Source: Acidobacteriota bacterium
GTDB lineage: Bacteria; Acidobacteriota; Terriglobia; Bryobacterales; Bryobacteraceae
DNA: 44,584 nucleotides
Reading direction: 5' to 3'
Assembly: GCA_025354885.1 (NCBI GenBank)
Contig: JANXLY010000116.1
Span: 1 to 44,584, forward strand
Part shown: one piece after another, positions 8,581-16,773 of the stretch
Numbering within the stretch: the stretch's first letter is position 1
Layout: the number at the start of each line of letters is the position of its first letter
The notes under the pieces: model-generated
Databases searched by the model: none
What the model was told of the DNA's origin: nothing
The model's input: only the letters and a program-made list of their open reading frames with translations
Translations under genes and position numbers: made by a program

Positions 8581-8606
8581 ATTTGAGCGTACTTCAGCGC
8601 TCAAAT
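8581..8606 (+). promoter_or_regulatory. perfect hairpin ending in the start codon of the seven-helix protein
   Basis: ATTTGAGCG (8581-8589), an 8-nt loop and CGCTCAAAT (8598-8606) form a perfect 9-bp stem. The right arm contains the first two bases of the ATG at 8605. No T-run follows, so it is not a simple terminator. It could mask the start codon in mRNA or act as a DNA operator. Confidence 0.6.
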
Positions 8607-9366
8607 GGACGCGAACAAAATGGCCGACCTTCTGGAATCAGCCGCCGCTGCCTTCGCGGTCGTGCGGCTGATTCAATTAAGGCTGGCATCGCGCTTCCCT
8701 GCGCTGCTGCGGTGGCTTGCAGTCGTCGGGTTGTGCGATTTGGTTCTAGGCCTCCAGCCACAGACTTCACACGGTTATTTTTGGACGTGGCTGGTGGTGA
8801 CGCCTCTACAGAGTCTGTTTGCTGTCCTGGCTGTTAGTGAGTTGTTCACTCTGGTTTTTCGGGATTACCCGGGTATCAGGACGTTGGGCAGGGCAGGCAT
8901 GTACACAGGTCTGGGGGGCGCGGCTGCTGGCTCGCTGGCCCTGGCAGTTTGGTTCCACCGCCTGTCGTCGCAATCGAGTTCTCAGCTTTTTCTTGCCGAA
9001 GTACTCCAGCGCTCGGTAGTTTTCAGCCTGGCGGTTGTTATCATCACTATCTTGTTTTTCCTTTCGCGTTATCCCCTCAGCCTCACCCGAAATACGTATG
9101 TTTGCAGCTCTTTCTTCAGTGCAATTTTTATCAGCGAGGCCTTGCGACTGCTGCTCGACAGCCTGGAACTGCGGCTGAACAATCCCGCCATTGACCTGGC
9201 AGAGGCTCTTTTCATTTCCGTCTGCATGATCCTGTGGGCCGTTTTGCTCCAGCACGCTGACGTGCCCGCCCCACAGCAGATCAGTTTTTCCACTATCCAT
9301 GAAGAACATCTACTCGGACAACTCGCCTCCCTCAACCAGATACTCAGCCGCGCCGGACGACAATAA
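8605..9366 (+). CDS. seven-helix integral membrane protein of unknown function
   Basis: The 253-residue product shows seven hydrophobic segments: about residues 10-28, 33-50, 58-85, 97-115, 133-153, 163-182 and 192-212. Connecting loops are short, and a soluble C-terminal tail of roughly 40 residues (HADVPAPQQISFSTIHEE, then a helix ending SLNQILSRAGRQ) would be cytoplasmic if the N-terminus is outside. No transporter, rhodopsin lysine or kinase motif is visible. It follows the exported peptide gene on the same strand, and its start codon lies in a hairpin. A receptor for that peptide is an attractive but unproven idea. An internal ATG at 8620 would avoid the hairpin. Confidence 0.8.
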   Translation: MDANKMADLLESAAAAFAVVRLIQLRLASRFPALLRWLAVVGLCDLVLGLQPQTSHGYFWTWLVVTPLQSLFAVLAVSELFTLVFRDYPGIRTLGRAGMYTGLGGAAAGSLALAVWFHRLSSQSSSQLFLAEVLQRSVVFSLAVVIITILFFLSRYPLSLTRNTYVCSSFFSAIFISEALRLLLDSLELRLNNPAIDLAEALFISVCMILWAVLLQHADVPAPQQISFSTIHEEHLLGQLASLNQILSRAGRQ

Positions 9367-9450
9367 CACTCGCTAATATCGCGGACGGTGCTTGCTATTA
9401 ATTTCCCGTTCAGTTATTCTCATACTCATTTAGTGAGGTAAATCGAACTT

Positions 9451-9960
9451 ATGTTTTTGCTGTTTAGCGTATTTCTGGCGGTGATTGCGGCGGGATGCTT
9501 CGCGGGGCAGTTTTTCCTGCGGATCAGGTCCCTGCGCTCTGGTTCTCAGGCTGCTGCGCCTGTAAACATACCCAACCGATACAAGCCGATGGTCCGTCTG
9601 CTCTCCAGTGATGACGTGAGTCTGGCGGAAACTAATCCTGCGCTGCGCAAAACCTTTCGCGCGGAACGGGTAAAACTTTTCCGGCGCTACCTTGGCTGCC
9701 TTACCCGCGATTACGGCTCGCTACTGCAGGGCATAAGAAACGCGATGGTTCTGTCCGGAACAGACCGGCCGGCACTTACCCGCGCCCTGGCGAAAAACAG
9801 AATTCATTTCGTTCTGGCTATCTGCAGAATTGAATACCGGCTGGCGATCTACCGTCTGGGTCTGGGAACCGTGGAAATCTCAGGGCTGCTCAAGGCCTTC
9901 GATACACTGCGGGAACAAACCGCAGCCTTCACAAACGCGGCACTCCCCGTTACGCAATAG
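9451..9960 (+). CDS. single-helix membrane-anchored protein of unknown function
   Basis: This 169-residue protein has one N-terminal membrane helix (MFLLFSVFLAVIAAGCFAGQ), then a short linker and a soluble, basic, helical region. That region contains NRYKPMVRLLSSDDVSLAE and two later helices, HFVLAICRIEYRLAIYRLG and SGLLKAFDTLREQTAAF. I cannot name the family. It follows the seven-helix gene by 84 bp on the same strand and may be co-transcribed. GAGG at about 12 bases before the ATG is the only ribosome-site candidate. The last 11 bp overlap the 3' end of the convergent epimerase-like gene. Confidence 0.75.
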   Translation: MFLLFSVFLAVIAAGCFAGQFFLRIRSLRSGSQAAAPVNIPNRYKPMVRLLSSDDVSLAETNPALRKTFRAERVKLFRRYLGCLTRDYGSLLQGIRNAMVLSGTDRPALTRALAKNRIHFVLAICRIEYRLAIYRLGLGTVEISGLLKAFDTLREQTAAFTNAALPVTQ

Positions 9961-10765
9961 CTTCGCGAGCTTCTTCCTCACGCAGACTGGCCACAATGCC
10001 AGCCTGCCATGTGGCATATTTGAGTTCCACGCCCAGCAAGGCGCGTATTTTCCTGCCGTTCACACGCCTGCCTGCCACGCTGCATTCGGTGATTCCATCT
10101 GGTGCCAGCTCCCCGAAACGGGTCTGATACCAGGCTGCAATCTCCGCGCTTGTGCAGGGGGCATCATCGGCGACAGGCCACGCGCCCTCAACATCCGAAA
10201 ATAAACCTGCGGCAGACAAGGCAGCCAGATCTTCGGCGTGAATGCGGCTGATTACGCCGGAACCAGCGCTTCGCGGCAATCTGCCTTCCCGAATTGCCGT
10301 GTGGACACCACGGTGTGGTCCGTAGATGGCGGCCGCACGCAGGATCAAGGTACTCCAGGGTCCTTCGAGGATTCTTTGTTCCGCTGCCAGCCTTGCCCGA
10401 CCGCGATCATCGTTCGGACCGGGCAACGTGTGTTCATCCACCTCCGCCGCCTCGCCGTAGACGCCGGTGGACGAAATATAAACGATGCGGCGGGGTTCCA
10501 GCGCGCAAAGCCATGGGTGCATCACGATATCCGCCGCGGGGCCAAGCGGCGGGATTGAATAAAAAAGCGCGGCGGCTTTGGGCAGGAGCTGTGCGTTTGC
10601 AAGGGTGCCAATTTCCAACAGTTCCAGCCCCTCTGCCGCCAACGTTCCAAACCGCGAACAATCGCGGACCAGAGCAGCGACCCGCACCCTATCCTGTGCC
10701 CCAGCCCGCAGCAGTCTTCGCGCCAGCCGCTGCCCGGTAAACCCCAGCCCCAGAATGATGACCAA
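9950..10765 (-). CDS. NAD(P)-binding epimerase-like protein (extended SDR, YeeZ-like)
   Basis: The 271-residue protein starts with a Rossmann dinucleotide site, MVIILGLGFTGQRLARRLL. It shows the extended-SDR features RIVYISSTGVYGE (catalytic-region Ser/Thr and Tyr) and LILRAAAIYGPHR. The canonical YxxxK is not intact: VYGEAAEV lacks the lysine, as in YeeZ-type atypical members, so ordinary epimerase chemistry is doubtful. The C-terminus is short. It is divergent from phosphomannomutase across 56 bp, hinting at sugar or envelope metabolism, but no substrate can be assigned. Confidence 0.8.
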   Translation of the reverse strand: MVIILGLGFTGQRLARRLLRAGAQDRVRVAALVRDCSRFGTLAAEGLELLEIGTLANAQLLPKAAALFYSIPPLGPAADIVMHPWLCALEPRRIVYISSTGVYGEAAEVDEHTLPGPNDDRGRARLAAEQRILEGPWSTLILRAAAIYGPHRGVHTAIREGRLPRSAGSGVISRIHAEDLAALSAAGLFSDVEGAWPVADDAPCTSAEIAAWYQTRFGELAPDGITECSVAGRRVNGRKIRALLGVELKYATWQAGIVASLREEEAREAIA

Positions 10766-10806
10766 ACGTCACATTATCATGAGGAAGCTGCGCTCTATCC
10801 GCACGC

Positions 10807-10812
10807 TATACT
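10807..10812 (+). promoter_or_regulatory. possible -10 element for the phosphomannomutase gene
   Basis: TATACT (five of six to consensus) ends ten bases before the ATG at 10822, so the transcript would have a leader of only two or three bases. No good -35 is seen and there is no Shine-Dalgarno, which fits a near-leaderless message. Confidence 0.35.
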
Positions 10813-10821
10813 TCGCTTTGA

Positions 10822-12192
10822 ATGCTTAAATCGACCATCTTTCGCGAATACGACATTCGCGGCATCGCCGATGCCGAACTCCTGGACGAAGATGTCCGAA
10901 TTCTGGGTCAGGCCTTCGGGACGTGGCTGCGTCGCCAGAATCATGAAAACAGTGCTTCACTTAAAATCAACCTCGCGCGCGATTGCCGGGTTAGTTCCCC
11001 CCGCCTGCACGACGCGCTTCTGACGGGCCTGCTCGCCTCCGGCTGTCACGTCACTGATCTCGGCATCGTCCCTACACCGCTGCTCTATTACTCCGTCTTT
11101 CATCTTGGGGCGGATGGCGGCATCATGATCACCGGCAGCCACAACCCCGCCGAATACAACGGTTTCAAGGTGATGCATGGCAAGGGCACCATCCACGGTG
11201 AGGACATTCAGGAGATTCTGCACCTGATCCAGAATCACGATTTTGAGGCGGGCGACAGTTCGCTCACACATTTCGATATTGCGACGCCTTACGTGGATGA
11301 AATCGCCGGCCAGTTCAAACTCTCCCGCAGGCTGAAGGTAGTTGCCGATGCAGGGAATGGCACCGCGGGGCCCATCATCGGGCGCATTCTTAACAAGTTG
11401 AACTGCGATTCTATAGAACTCTTTTACGAAATGGATGGGCGTTTTCCCAACCACCATCCTGACCCCACGCAGCCGGAAAACCTGCGTTACCTGGTGAAAT
11501 CGGTACTCGAAAACCACGCCGACGCCGGCCTCGCCTTCGATGGTGATTCCGACCGCATCGGCGCGGTAGATGAAAAGGGCACCATTCTCTATGGTGACCA
11601 GCTGATGATGATCTACGCCCGCGAAATCCTCAGCCGCAAGCCGGGTTCCACGGTGATTGGCGAGGTTAAATCGTCGCAAAACATGTACGACGATATCCGC
11701 AAGCATGGAGGCAACGCCATCATGTGGAAGACCGGGCATTCGCTGATCAAAGCCAAAATGCAGGAGACCGGGGCAGACCTGGCCGGTGAAATGAGCGGTC
11801 ATATTTTCTTCGCTGACCGCTATTACGGCTTCGATGACGCGCTCTACGCCGCCTGCCGCCTGCTCGAAATCGTGGCCAATTCGACGACACCGCTCTCAGC
11901 CGAACTGGACGGGCTGCCAGTAACATTTGCAACTCCGGAAATTCGTGTCGATTGTGCGGATGAAAAGAAGTTCGCCGTCGTCGCTGCCGTTCGCGAATTT
12001 TTCCAGCGTGATCACGAAGTGATTACCATTGACGGAGCTCGCGTCCAGTTCCCCAAAGGCTGGGGGCTTGTGCGTGCCTCGAACACACAGCCGGTGCTGG
12101 TACTGCGCCTTGAAGCGCAATCGCAGGAACTGCTTGACGAATACCGCAAGACCGTTGAAGACGCTGTAGTTAAAGCTTCTGCCGGAATCTAG
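10822..12192 (+). CDS. manB: phosphomannomutase/phosphoglucomutase
   Basis: A 456-residue alpha-D-phosphohexomutase, interconverting hexose 1- and 6-phosphates for sugar-nucleotide synthesis. It opens with IFREYDIRGIADAEL. The phosphoserine active site is TGSHNPAEYNGFK (about residues 105-117), the Mg2+ loop is DGDSDRIGAVD (about residues 240-250), and the sugar-binding GEMSGH lies at about residue 320. The C-terminal phosphate-binding loop is VRASNTQPVLVLR. These are the features of the bifunctional ManB/AlgC class, so mannose and glucose phosphates may both be substrates. The stop codon is directly followed by the ATG of the GlpD-like gene, suggesting coupled expression. Confidence 0.92.
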   Translation: MLKSTIFREYDIRGIADAELLDEDVRILGQAFGTWLRRQNHENSASLKINLARDCRVSSPRLHDALLTGLLASGCHVTDLGIVPTPLLYYSVFHLGADGGIMITGSHNPAEYNGFKVMHGKGTIHGEDIQEILHLIQNHDFEAGDSSLTHFDIATPYVDEIAGQFKLSRRLKVVADAGNGTAGPIIGRILNKLNCDSIELFYEMDGRFPNHHPDPTQPENLRYLVKSVLENHADAGLAFDGDSDRIGAVDEKGTILYGDQLMMIYAREILSRKPGSTVIGEVKSSQNMYDDIRKHGGNAIMWKTGHSLIKAKMQETGADLAGEMSGHIFFADRYYGFDDALYAACRLLEIVANSTTPLSAELDGLPVTFATPEIRVDCADEKKFAVVAAVREFFQRDHEVITIDGARVQFPKGWGLVRASNTQPVLVLRLEAQSQELLDEYRKTVEDAVVKASAGI

Positions 12193-13539
12193 ATGCACGA
12201 CCTGAGAGCGCTGAATCTCGACAGGCTGCGCAGTGAGCAGTTTGATGTTCTGGTGGTGGGCGGTGGCATTAACGGAGCCGGGATTGCCCGCGATCTGATG
12301 TTGCGGGCGGCTGGTCTCCGCGTTGGCCTGGTTGAGAAAAATCATTTCGCTTCCGGCACCAGCGGCAAAAATTCGCAGTTGATTCATGGTGGCCTCCGCT
12401 ACCTCAAATACGGCGAATTTCACCTTGTCCGCGAAGCGTTGCGCGAACGTTCCACCCTGCTGCATATCGCCGGAGGTCTGGTGGAACCGCTTCAGTTCCT
12501 GATTCCCTGTTACGGCGCGCTGGACCGCTGGTTTTACGGCGCGGGCCTCGCGCTTTATGATCTGCTGGCCGGCAGCCACGGTATCGGCAACCATCAGGTA
12601 CTCAGCCCCGCAGCGGCCTCAGAAATGGAACCGGATCTCTCTGCGGAAGGCCTGCGGGCGGGTCTGCTTTTTTATGACTGCCGCGTCAACTCCGCGCGCC
12701 TGGTGCTGGAGAATATTCTCGATGCCGATGCTCGCGGCGCTGCTGTTGCGAACTACGTGGAAGTTCACACCGATGGCAAGTCGACGGAAGCAACCGACAT
12801 ACTCACGGGGGAGCAGTTTGCCATTCGCGCCCGTAAAATTGTTGACGCAACGGGTTCCTGGTCGAATGGTGCGCCGCTGAGGCTGGTACGCGGTTCACAC
12901 CTCATTTTCCCCCGCATCCTCAAAGGGCCGGAAGCCATTGCCCATTTCGACCTGGCTGGACGGATTGTCTTTCTCATTCCCTGGGGCGAAGCCGGTGAAC
13001 TCACGCTCGTGGGCACTACTGATGTGGACCACGATGGCACCGCTGACAGTGTTCACATCTCGCAAGCGGAGACGGAATATCTGACCGCGATCGTCCGCAA
13101 GCTGTTCCCGAAATATCACGACGGCCCGGTTTCGAGCTATAGTTCGCTGCGCCCGTTGATCGCGGAAACAGGGCGTTCAGCAACCGAAACCAGCCGGGAG
13201 CATAAGATCTGGGAAACCAGGGACGGGATTCTCCATATCGGCGGCGGCAAATACACGACCTACCGCGAAATGTCAGAAGAACTGGTGGACATACTATTGC
13301 GTGACATGACGCCGGGCCGGGATTATCCCTGTAAAACCGCGCAAACACCGCTCAATATCCCCGCCCTGCCGAAAGATCGCGGTGAACGGGTTCGGATGGC
13401 GGTGGAACGTGAGTATGCGCGGAAACTCACCGATTTGCTCTATGTCAGTACTTACTGGGGGTACGAGAGGCCGCTCACTGCTGACTGGACTGCGCCGCTT
13501 GAACGCGAAATGGCGAACCTGCTCCAAACCATGCCGTGA
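12193..13539 (+). CDS. glpD: FAD-dependent glycerol-3-phosphate dehydrogenase, short C-terminal domain
   Basis: The 448-residue flavoprotein has the FAD-binding VVGGGINGAGIARDL and the GlpD signature SGTSGKNSQLIHGGLRYLKYG. A later GEAGELTLVGTTDVDHDG and HIGGGKYTTYREMSEE complete the DAO fold. Typical GlpD proteins are about 500-560 residues with a C-terminal helical cap. Here the cap is reduced to roughly 60 residues: a MAVEREYARKLTDLLYVSTY segment that replaces the usual RRT helix, then a short end. The enzyme oxidises glycerol-3-phosphate to dihydroxyacetone phosphate and passes electrons to quinone at the inner membrane. The gene abuts manB with no spacer. Confidence 0.88.
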   Translation: MHDLRALNLDRLRSEQFDVLVVGGGINGAGIARDLMLRAAGLRVGLVEKNHFASGTSGKNSQLIHGGLRYLKYGEFHLVREALRERSTLLHIAGGLVEPLQFLIPCYGALDRWFYGAGLALYDLLAGSHGIGNHQVLSPAAASEMEPDLSAEGLRAGLLFYDCRVNSARLVLENILDADARGAAVANYVEVHTDGKSTEATDILTGEQFAIRARKIVDATGSWSNGAPLRLVRGSHLIFPRILKGPEAIAHFDLAGRIVFLIPWGEAGELTLVGTTDVDHDGTADSVHISQAETEYLTAIVRKLFPKYHDGPVSSYSSLRPLIAETGRSATETSREHKIWETRDGILHIGGGKYTTYREMSEELVDILLRDMTPGRDYPCKTAQTPLNIPALPKDRGERVRMAVEREYARKLTDLLYVSTYWGYERPLTADWTAPLEREMANLLQTMP

Positions 13540-13808
13540 ACATGTGAAAATAGGAACCTGAAACTGACACCGACATAAAAAACACTGGATCAGCGCATTC
13601 CGGCCTCCGAGGCAGCAGAAAATAAGGGAAAACCCTGGATTGAAGCATTCGGCGGGCGGAGCGACCTGCATTCCGAAAATCTGAAGATTGACCGAATTTT
13701 AGCAGAAGAATTGGCCGCATCGAACCTGCAGACTGGGAATAGTCGTGGGGCGCAACGCAGGCCCAACAATCCGCACGTTGTCGGACCGCAAACTCCGGTT
13801 CCACGCTG
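13540..13808. other. convergent intergenic region without recognisable gene
   Basis: This 269-bp stretch between the 3' ends of glpD and tyrA holds no convincing ORF, terminator hairpin or RNA. The open frames crossing it are extensions of shadow frames. It might contain remnants of a longer glpD tail, but I see no matching residues. Confidence 0.5.
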
Positions 13809-14609
13809 CTAACCGCGCTGTTTGAGTGACTGGGCAAATTCACCAGCCTGTCTGAACTCTTTGCCAAAATCGTCCCGCAGATATTGCAATTTGGCAATGT
13901 AGGCATCGAGCGCAGCCGCAACCGCAACTTCATTCGTCCCCAGAATATCCCGCCACAAATCAAACGAACTCATCCCCAGCCGGGTCATATCCATCAAACC
14001 GGAACCCGCAACCGCCTTCACTGCACCCGTCTGTTCACTCAGCACCGAGGCCAGCGCAGTCGAAGCCAGCTGGGGCAAATGGGAACTCCAGGCCAGCAAA
14101 CGATCATGCTCATCGGGATCGAGAATCAACTCCCGTGCGCCGATAGCGGCGATCCAATGTCTGACCGGATGATCCAGATCTTCCGTCAAAACCCACGGCC
14201 TGTTGCGAAATAAATCACCATCACCGGCTGCTGCTCCGCGCACTTCTTTACCCGCAATCGGATGTCCGCCCAGGAAGCTCCCTGGCGGCAGAAAACGCCG
14301 CGCGGCATCTACAATCACCCGCTTTGTACTCCCCGCGTCTGTAACCAGCAGACCCGGACGCACCAGAGGCCCCAGTTTTTCCAGAGTCGCGATAATCCCG
14401 TAAATCGGCTGCGAAAGAAACAACAAATCGCACGACGCCGCGGCAGCTTCCAGACTCAGGCCATGGTCAATCGCGTCGCACGACTCAGCTTCCGCAATAC
14501 TCCGCTCCGAACTGACCCCAACAATGGAGCCGGTGAAGCCTGCCTTGCGCAGGGCAAGACCAAACGAGCCGCCGATCAGCCCAACGCCGACGATACCGAC
14601 CGCGTTCAT
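13809..14609 (-). CDS. tyrA: prephenate dehydrogenase
   Basis: A 266-residue TyrA from the ATG at 14609, converting prephenate to 4-hydroxyphenylpyruvate with NAD(P)+ for tyrosine. The Rossmann loop VGIVGVGLIGGSFGLALRK is at the N-terminus. DAGSTKRVIVDAARR and FLGGHPIAGKEVRGAAAGD are the TyrA prephenate-binding blocks, and HDRLLAWSSHLPQLASTALA contains the catalytic-region histidines. No ACT domain is present. A TTG start at 14642 would overlap the DAHP synthase stop; I prefer the ATG because homology begins there and AGGCAGGG precedes it. It is the last gene of the long aromatic operon. Confidence 0.93.
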   Translation of the reverse strand: MNAVGIVGVGLIGGSFGLALRKAGFTGSIVGVSSERSIAEAESCDAIDHGLSLEAAAASCDLLFLSQPIYGIIATLEKLGPLVRPGLLVTDAGSTKRVIVDAARRFLPPGSFLGGHPIAGKEVRGAAAGDGDLFRNRPWVLTEDLDHPVRHWIAAIGARELILDPDEHDRLLAWSSHLPQLASTALASVLSEQTGAVKAVAGSGLMDMTRLGMSSFDLWRDILGTNEVAVAAALDAYIAKLQYLRDDFGKEFRQAGEFAQSLKQRG

Positions 14610-14634
14610 TTCCCTGCCTGACTCGCTGCCTGCA

Positions 14635-15651
14635 TCACTCAACTACCCGGCCGACGGCGGGAGCAATCACGCGCAACTGCTTCATCAGCTCGAAATACTG
14701 GTCCGGATAAAGCGACTGCGCACCATCACTGAAAGCATGATCGGGGTCGTGATGTACCTCAATCAGCAACGCATCCGCGCCCGCTGCCACTGACGCACAA
14801 GCCATGGGCGGAACCAGATCCCGCCTCCCGGTGCCGTGCGAAGGGTCTGCCACAACCGGCAAATGCGAGAGCTTGTGCAGCACTGGAATAGCCGAAATAT
14901 CCATGGTGTTGCGCGTGTAGGTTTCGAACGTCCGAATCCCGCGTTCACATAGAATCACTTCGTAATTTCCGCCAGCCATTATGTACTCGGCCGAGAGCAA
15001 TAGTTCTTCAATCGTCGCCGCAATGCCGCGTTTCAGCAGCACGGGTTTGCGTATCTTGCCCAGTTCCCGCAACAGATTGAAGTTCTGCATGTTGCGCGCA
15101 CCCAGCTGCAAAATATCCGAATAGGCTGTGAGCAACGGAATCTGCACGGCATCCATCACTTCACTGATGACGAGGAGCCCGCGCCGGTCCGCAGCCGTCC
15201 GCAGCAGTCTCAAACCCTCTTCGCCGAGGCCCTGAAAACTATAAGGCGAAGACCGTGGTTTGAACGCGCCGCCGCGAAGCACACTGGCGCCGCCATCGGC
15301 CACAATATCCGCAGAACGCTCAATCTGTTCGTAACTTTCCACGCTGCACGGCCCGGCCATCACGACAACTTTGTTGCCGCCAATTTCCACATCGCGCACC
15401 TTCACTACCGTGCCTGCCGGGTTAAACGCACGGCTGGCCAGTTTGTATGGGGCAACGATTCGGTGAACTTCTTTCACGCCGTCCATCACCTGAACCACAG
15501 CGGTGTCGAAATCATCTTTGCCCCCCACGCCACCGAGAACCGTGTGTAAAACGCCGGTGGAACGATGGACATCAAACCCGTCTTCCATGAGGCGCTGAAT
15601 GATCTTCTGTATCTGCGCCTCAGAGGCGTCCTGCTGCATCACCACGAGCAT
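14635..15651 (-). CDS. aroF: 3-deoxy-7-phosphoheptulonate (DAHP) synthase, type I-beta
   Basis: The 338-residue enzyme condenses phosphoenolpyruvate and erythrose 4-phosphate, the first shikimate-pathway step. Residues 1 to about 70 form a ferredoxin-like domain ([20 protein letters not shown]), as in the Thermotoga-type enzyme, where it mediates feedback control. The barrel follows, with [53 protein letters not shown] and [15 protein letters not shown] holding the metal and PEP ligands. It lies 2 bp downstream of chorismate mutase, which in related organisms is fused to this enzyme or forms a complex with it. Feedback by prephenate or an aromatic amino acid is likely but unproven. Confidence 0.95.
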   Translation of the reverse strand: MLVVMQQDASEAQIQKIIQRLMEDGFDVHRSTGVLHTVLGGVGGKDDFDTAVVQVMDGVKEVHRIVAPYKLASRAFNPAGTVVKVRDVEIGGNKVVVMAGPCSVESYEQIERSADIVADGGASVLRGGAFKPRSSPYSFQGLGEEGLRLLRTAADRRGLLVISEVMDAVQIPLLTAYSDILQLGARNMQNFNLLRELGKIRKPVLLKRGIAATIEELLLSAEYIMAGGNYEVILCERGIRTFETYTRNTMDISAIPVLHKLSHLPVVADPSHGTGRRDLVPPMACASVAAGADALLIEVHHDPDHAFSDGAQSLYPDQYFELMKQLRVIAPAVGRVVE

Positions 15652-15653
15652 GA

Positions 15654-15968
15654 TTAATCCTGACTTCCCTGTTCCATACGTTCTTTTTGTATCCGTCGCA
15701 TCTCGTCGATGATGCGTTCAAAGATGCGCTGCAGGCTGTCCGGCGAGAGCGGGCCGTGATTGTGTGACTTGATATTCTCGAACACCATCACCTCGCGGTT
15801 CGGTTCATAGATCGCAAGCACAGCTTCCTTTTTGATGCGCCCGATTTCCTCGACGACAGACGTTCTTCGGTTGAGAAGATCCACAATTTCGCGGTCCATT
15901 TCGTCCACCCGCGCGCGGCAATCTGCAAGTGCATTCAGATGATTCACAGACATGGTTTCCCCGGACAT
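15654..15968 (-). CDS. aroQ: chorismate mutase, AroQ class
   Basis: A 104-residue all-helical AroQ chorismate mutase, rearranging chorismate to prephenate for tyrosine and phenylalanine. It begins its catalytic core with [19 protein letters not shown], the first-helix arginine region. A lysine follows in the second segment (IGRIKKEA), then [14 protein letters not shown] and a C-terminal helix [14 protein letters not shown]. No signal peptide is present, so it is cytoplasmic. It sits 4 bp after trpA and 2 bp before DAHP synthase, so production is tied to both branches. A second in-frame ATG five codons in is an alternative start. Confidence 0.92.
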   Translation of the reverse strand: MSGETMSVNHLNALADCRARVDEMDREIVDLLNRRTSVVEEIGRIKKEAVLAIYEPNREVMVFENIKSHNHGPLSPDSLQRIFERIIDEMRRIQKERMEQGSQD

Positions 15969-15972
15969 CAGA

Positions 15973-16773
15973 TTAAGATATCGCTGCTTTCAAGCTATCG
16001 CGCAGCGGAAGGGTAAGATCCCGCACAAAAGCTTCGAGCTTCGCCGGATCTTCATGAATTTGGCGGACAATCGCGCTGCCCACCACCACCGCATCCACAT
16101 GGCCTGCCAGCGCTGCTACATGCTCTGGTTTTGAGACACCAAAACCCATCGCCAGAGGCAGGTCAGTAAAGGCCCGCATACGTTCAATCAGGGGCAGGGC
16201 CGAATCCGCAATGCTGCTTTGTTCGCCGGTAATTCCGGTCCGCGAAACCATATAAACGAAGCCGCTCGAATATTCGGCCACCAGTTTCAGGCGTTCATCT
16301 GTGCTGGTAGGAGCAGCCAGAAATACTGTATCGAGCTCCTGCTCGCGCATCACCTTAACGTACTCAGAGGCTTCTTCCACGCTCACATCGATTAACAGAC
16401 ATCCATCAATGCCCGCAGCTTTCGCATCGCGGGACAAGCGCAGGAAACCGTAACGCAAAGCAGGATTGAGATAGGTAAAAAGCAGCAGAGGGATTTCGGA
16501 CGTCTTGCGGATCTCAACTGCCATCTGCAAAACCTTCGCCAGCGTGGTGCCAGCCGCAATGGCGCGGTCCCCCGCCTGCTGAATTACAGGACCATCTCCA
16601 ACGGGATCGGAAAACGGTACGCCGAGTTCAATCAGATCCGCGCCGCCGCGCTCTAACGCAGCGACCAGGCCGGGAGTAGCTTCGGGCGACGGATCTCCCG
16701 CCGTCAGATATGCAACCATGCCGCAGCGCTGTTCCCGCTTCAGCCTTGTAAAAAGTTCAGTGATGCGGGTCAT
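15973..16773 (-). CDS. trpA: tryptophan synthase alpha subunit
   Basis: The 266-residue TIM barrel cleaves indole-3-glycerol phosphate to indole, which is channelled to TrpB. Catalytic Glu is in [21 protein letters not shown] (about residue 48), and catalytic Asp is in [15 protein letters not shown]. The phosphate loop [14 protein letters not shown] and the GSAIV end of the barrel are present. Its start overlaps the trpB stop by 4 bp (ATGA), typical of coupled subunit synthesis. Confidence 0.96.
   Translation of the reverse strand: MTRITELFTRLKREQRCGMVAYLTAGDPSPEATPGLVAALERGGADLIELGVPFSDPVGDGPVIQQAGDRAIAAGTTLAKVLQMAVEIRKTSEIPLLLFTYLNPALRYGFLRLSRDAKAAGIDGCLLIDVSVEEASEYVKVMREQELDTVFLAAPTSTDERLKLVAEYSSGFVYMVSRTGITGEQSSIADSALPLIERMRAFTDLPLAMGFGVSKPEHVAALAGHVDAVVVGSAIVRQIHEDPAKLEAFVRDLTLPLRDSLKAAIS

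Noticed and set aside
10957..11802. 281-codon minus-strand frame opposite phosphomannomutase
   Set aside because: Antisense shadow; the plus-strand frame has the full set of mutase motifs.
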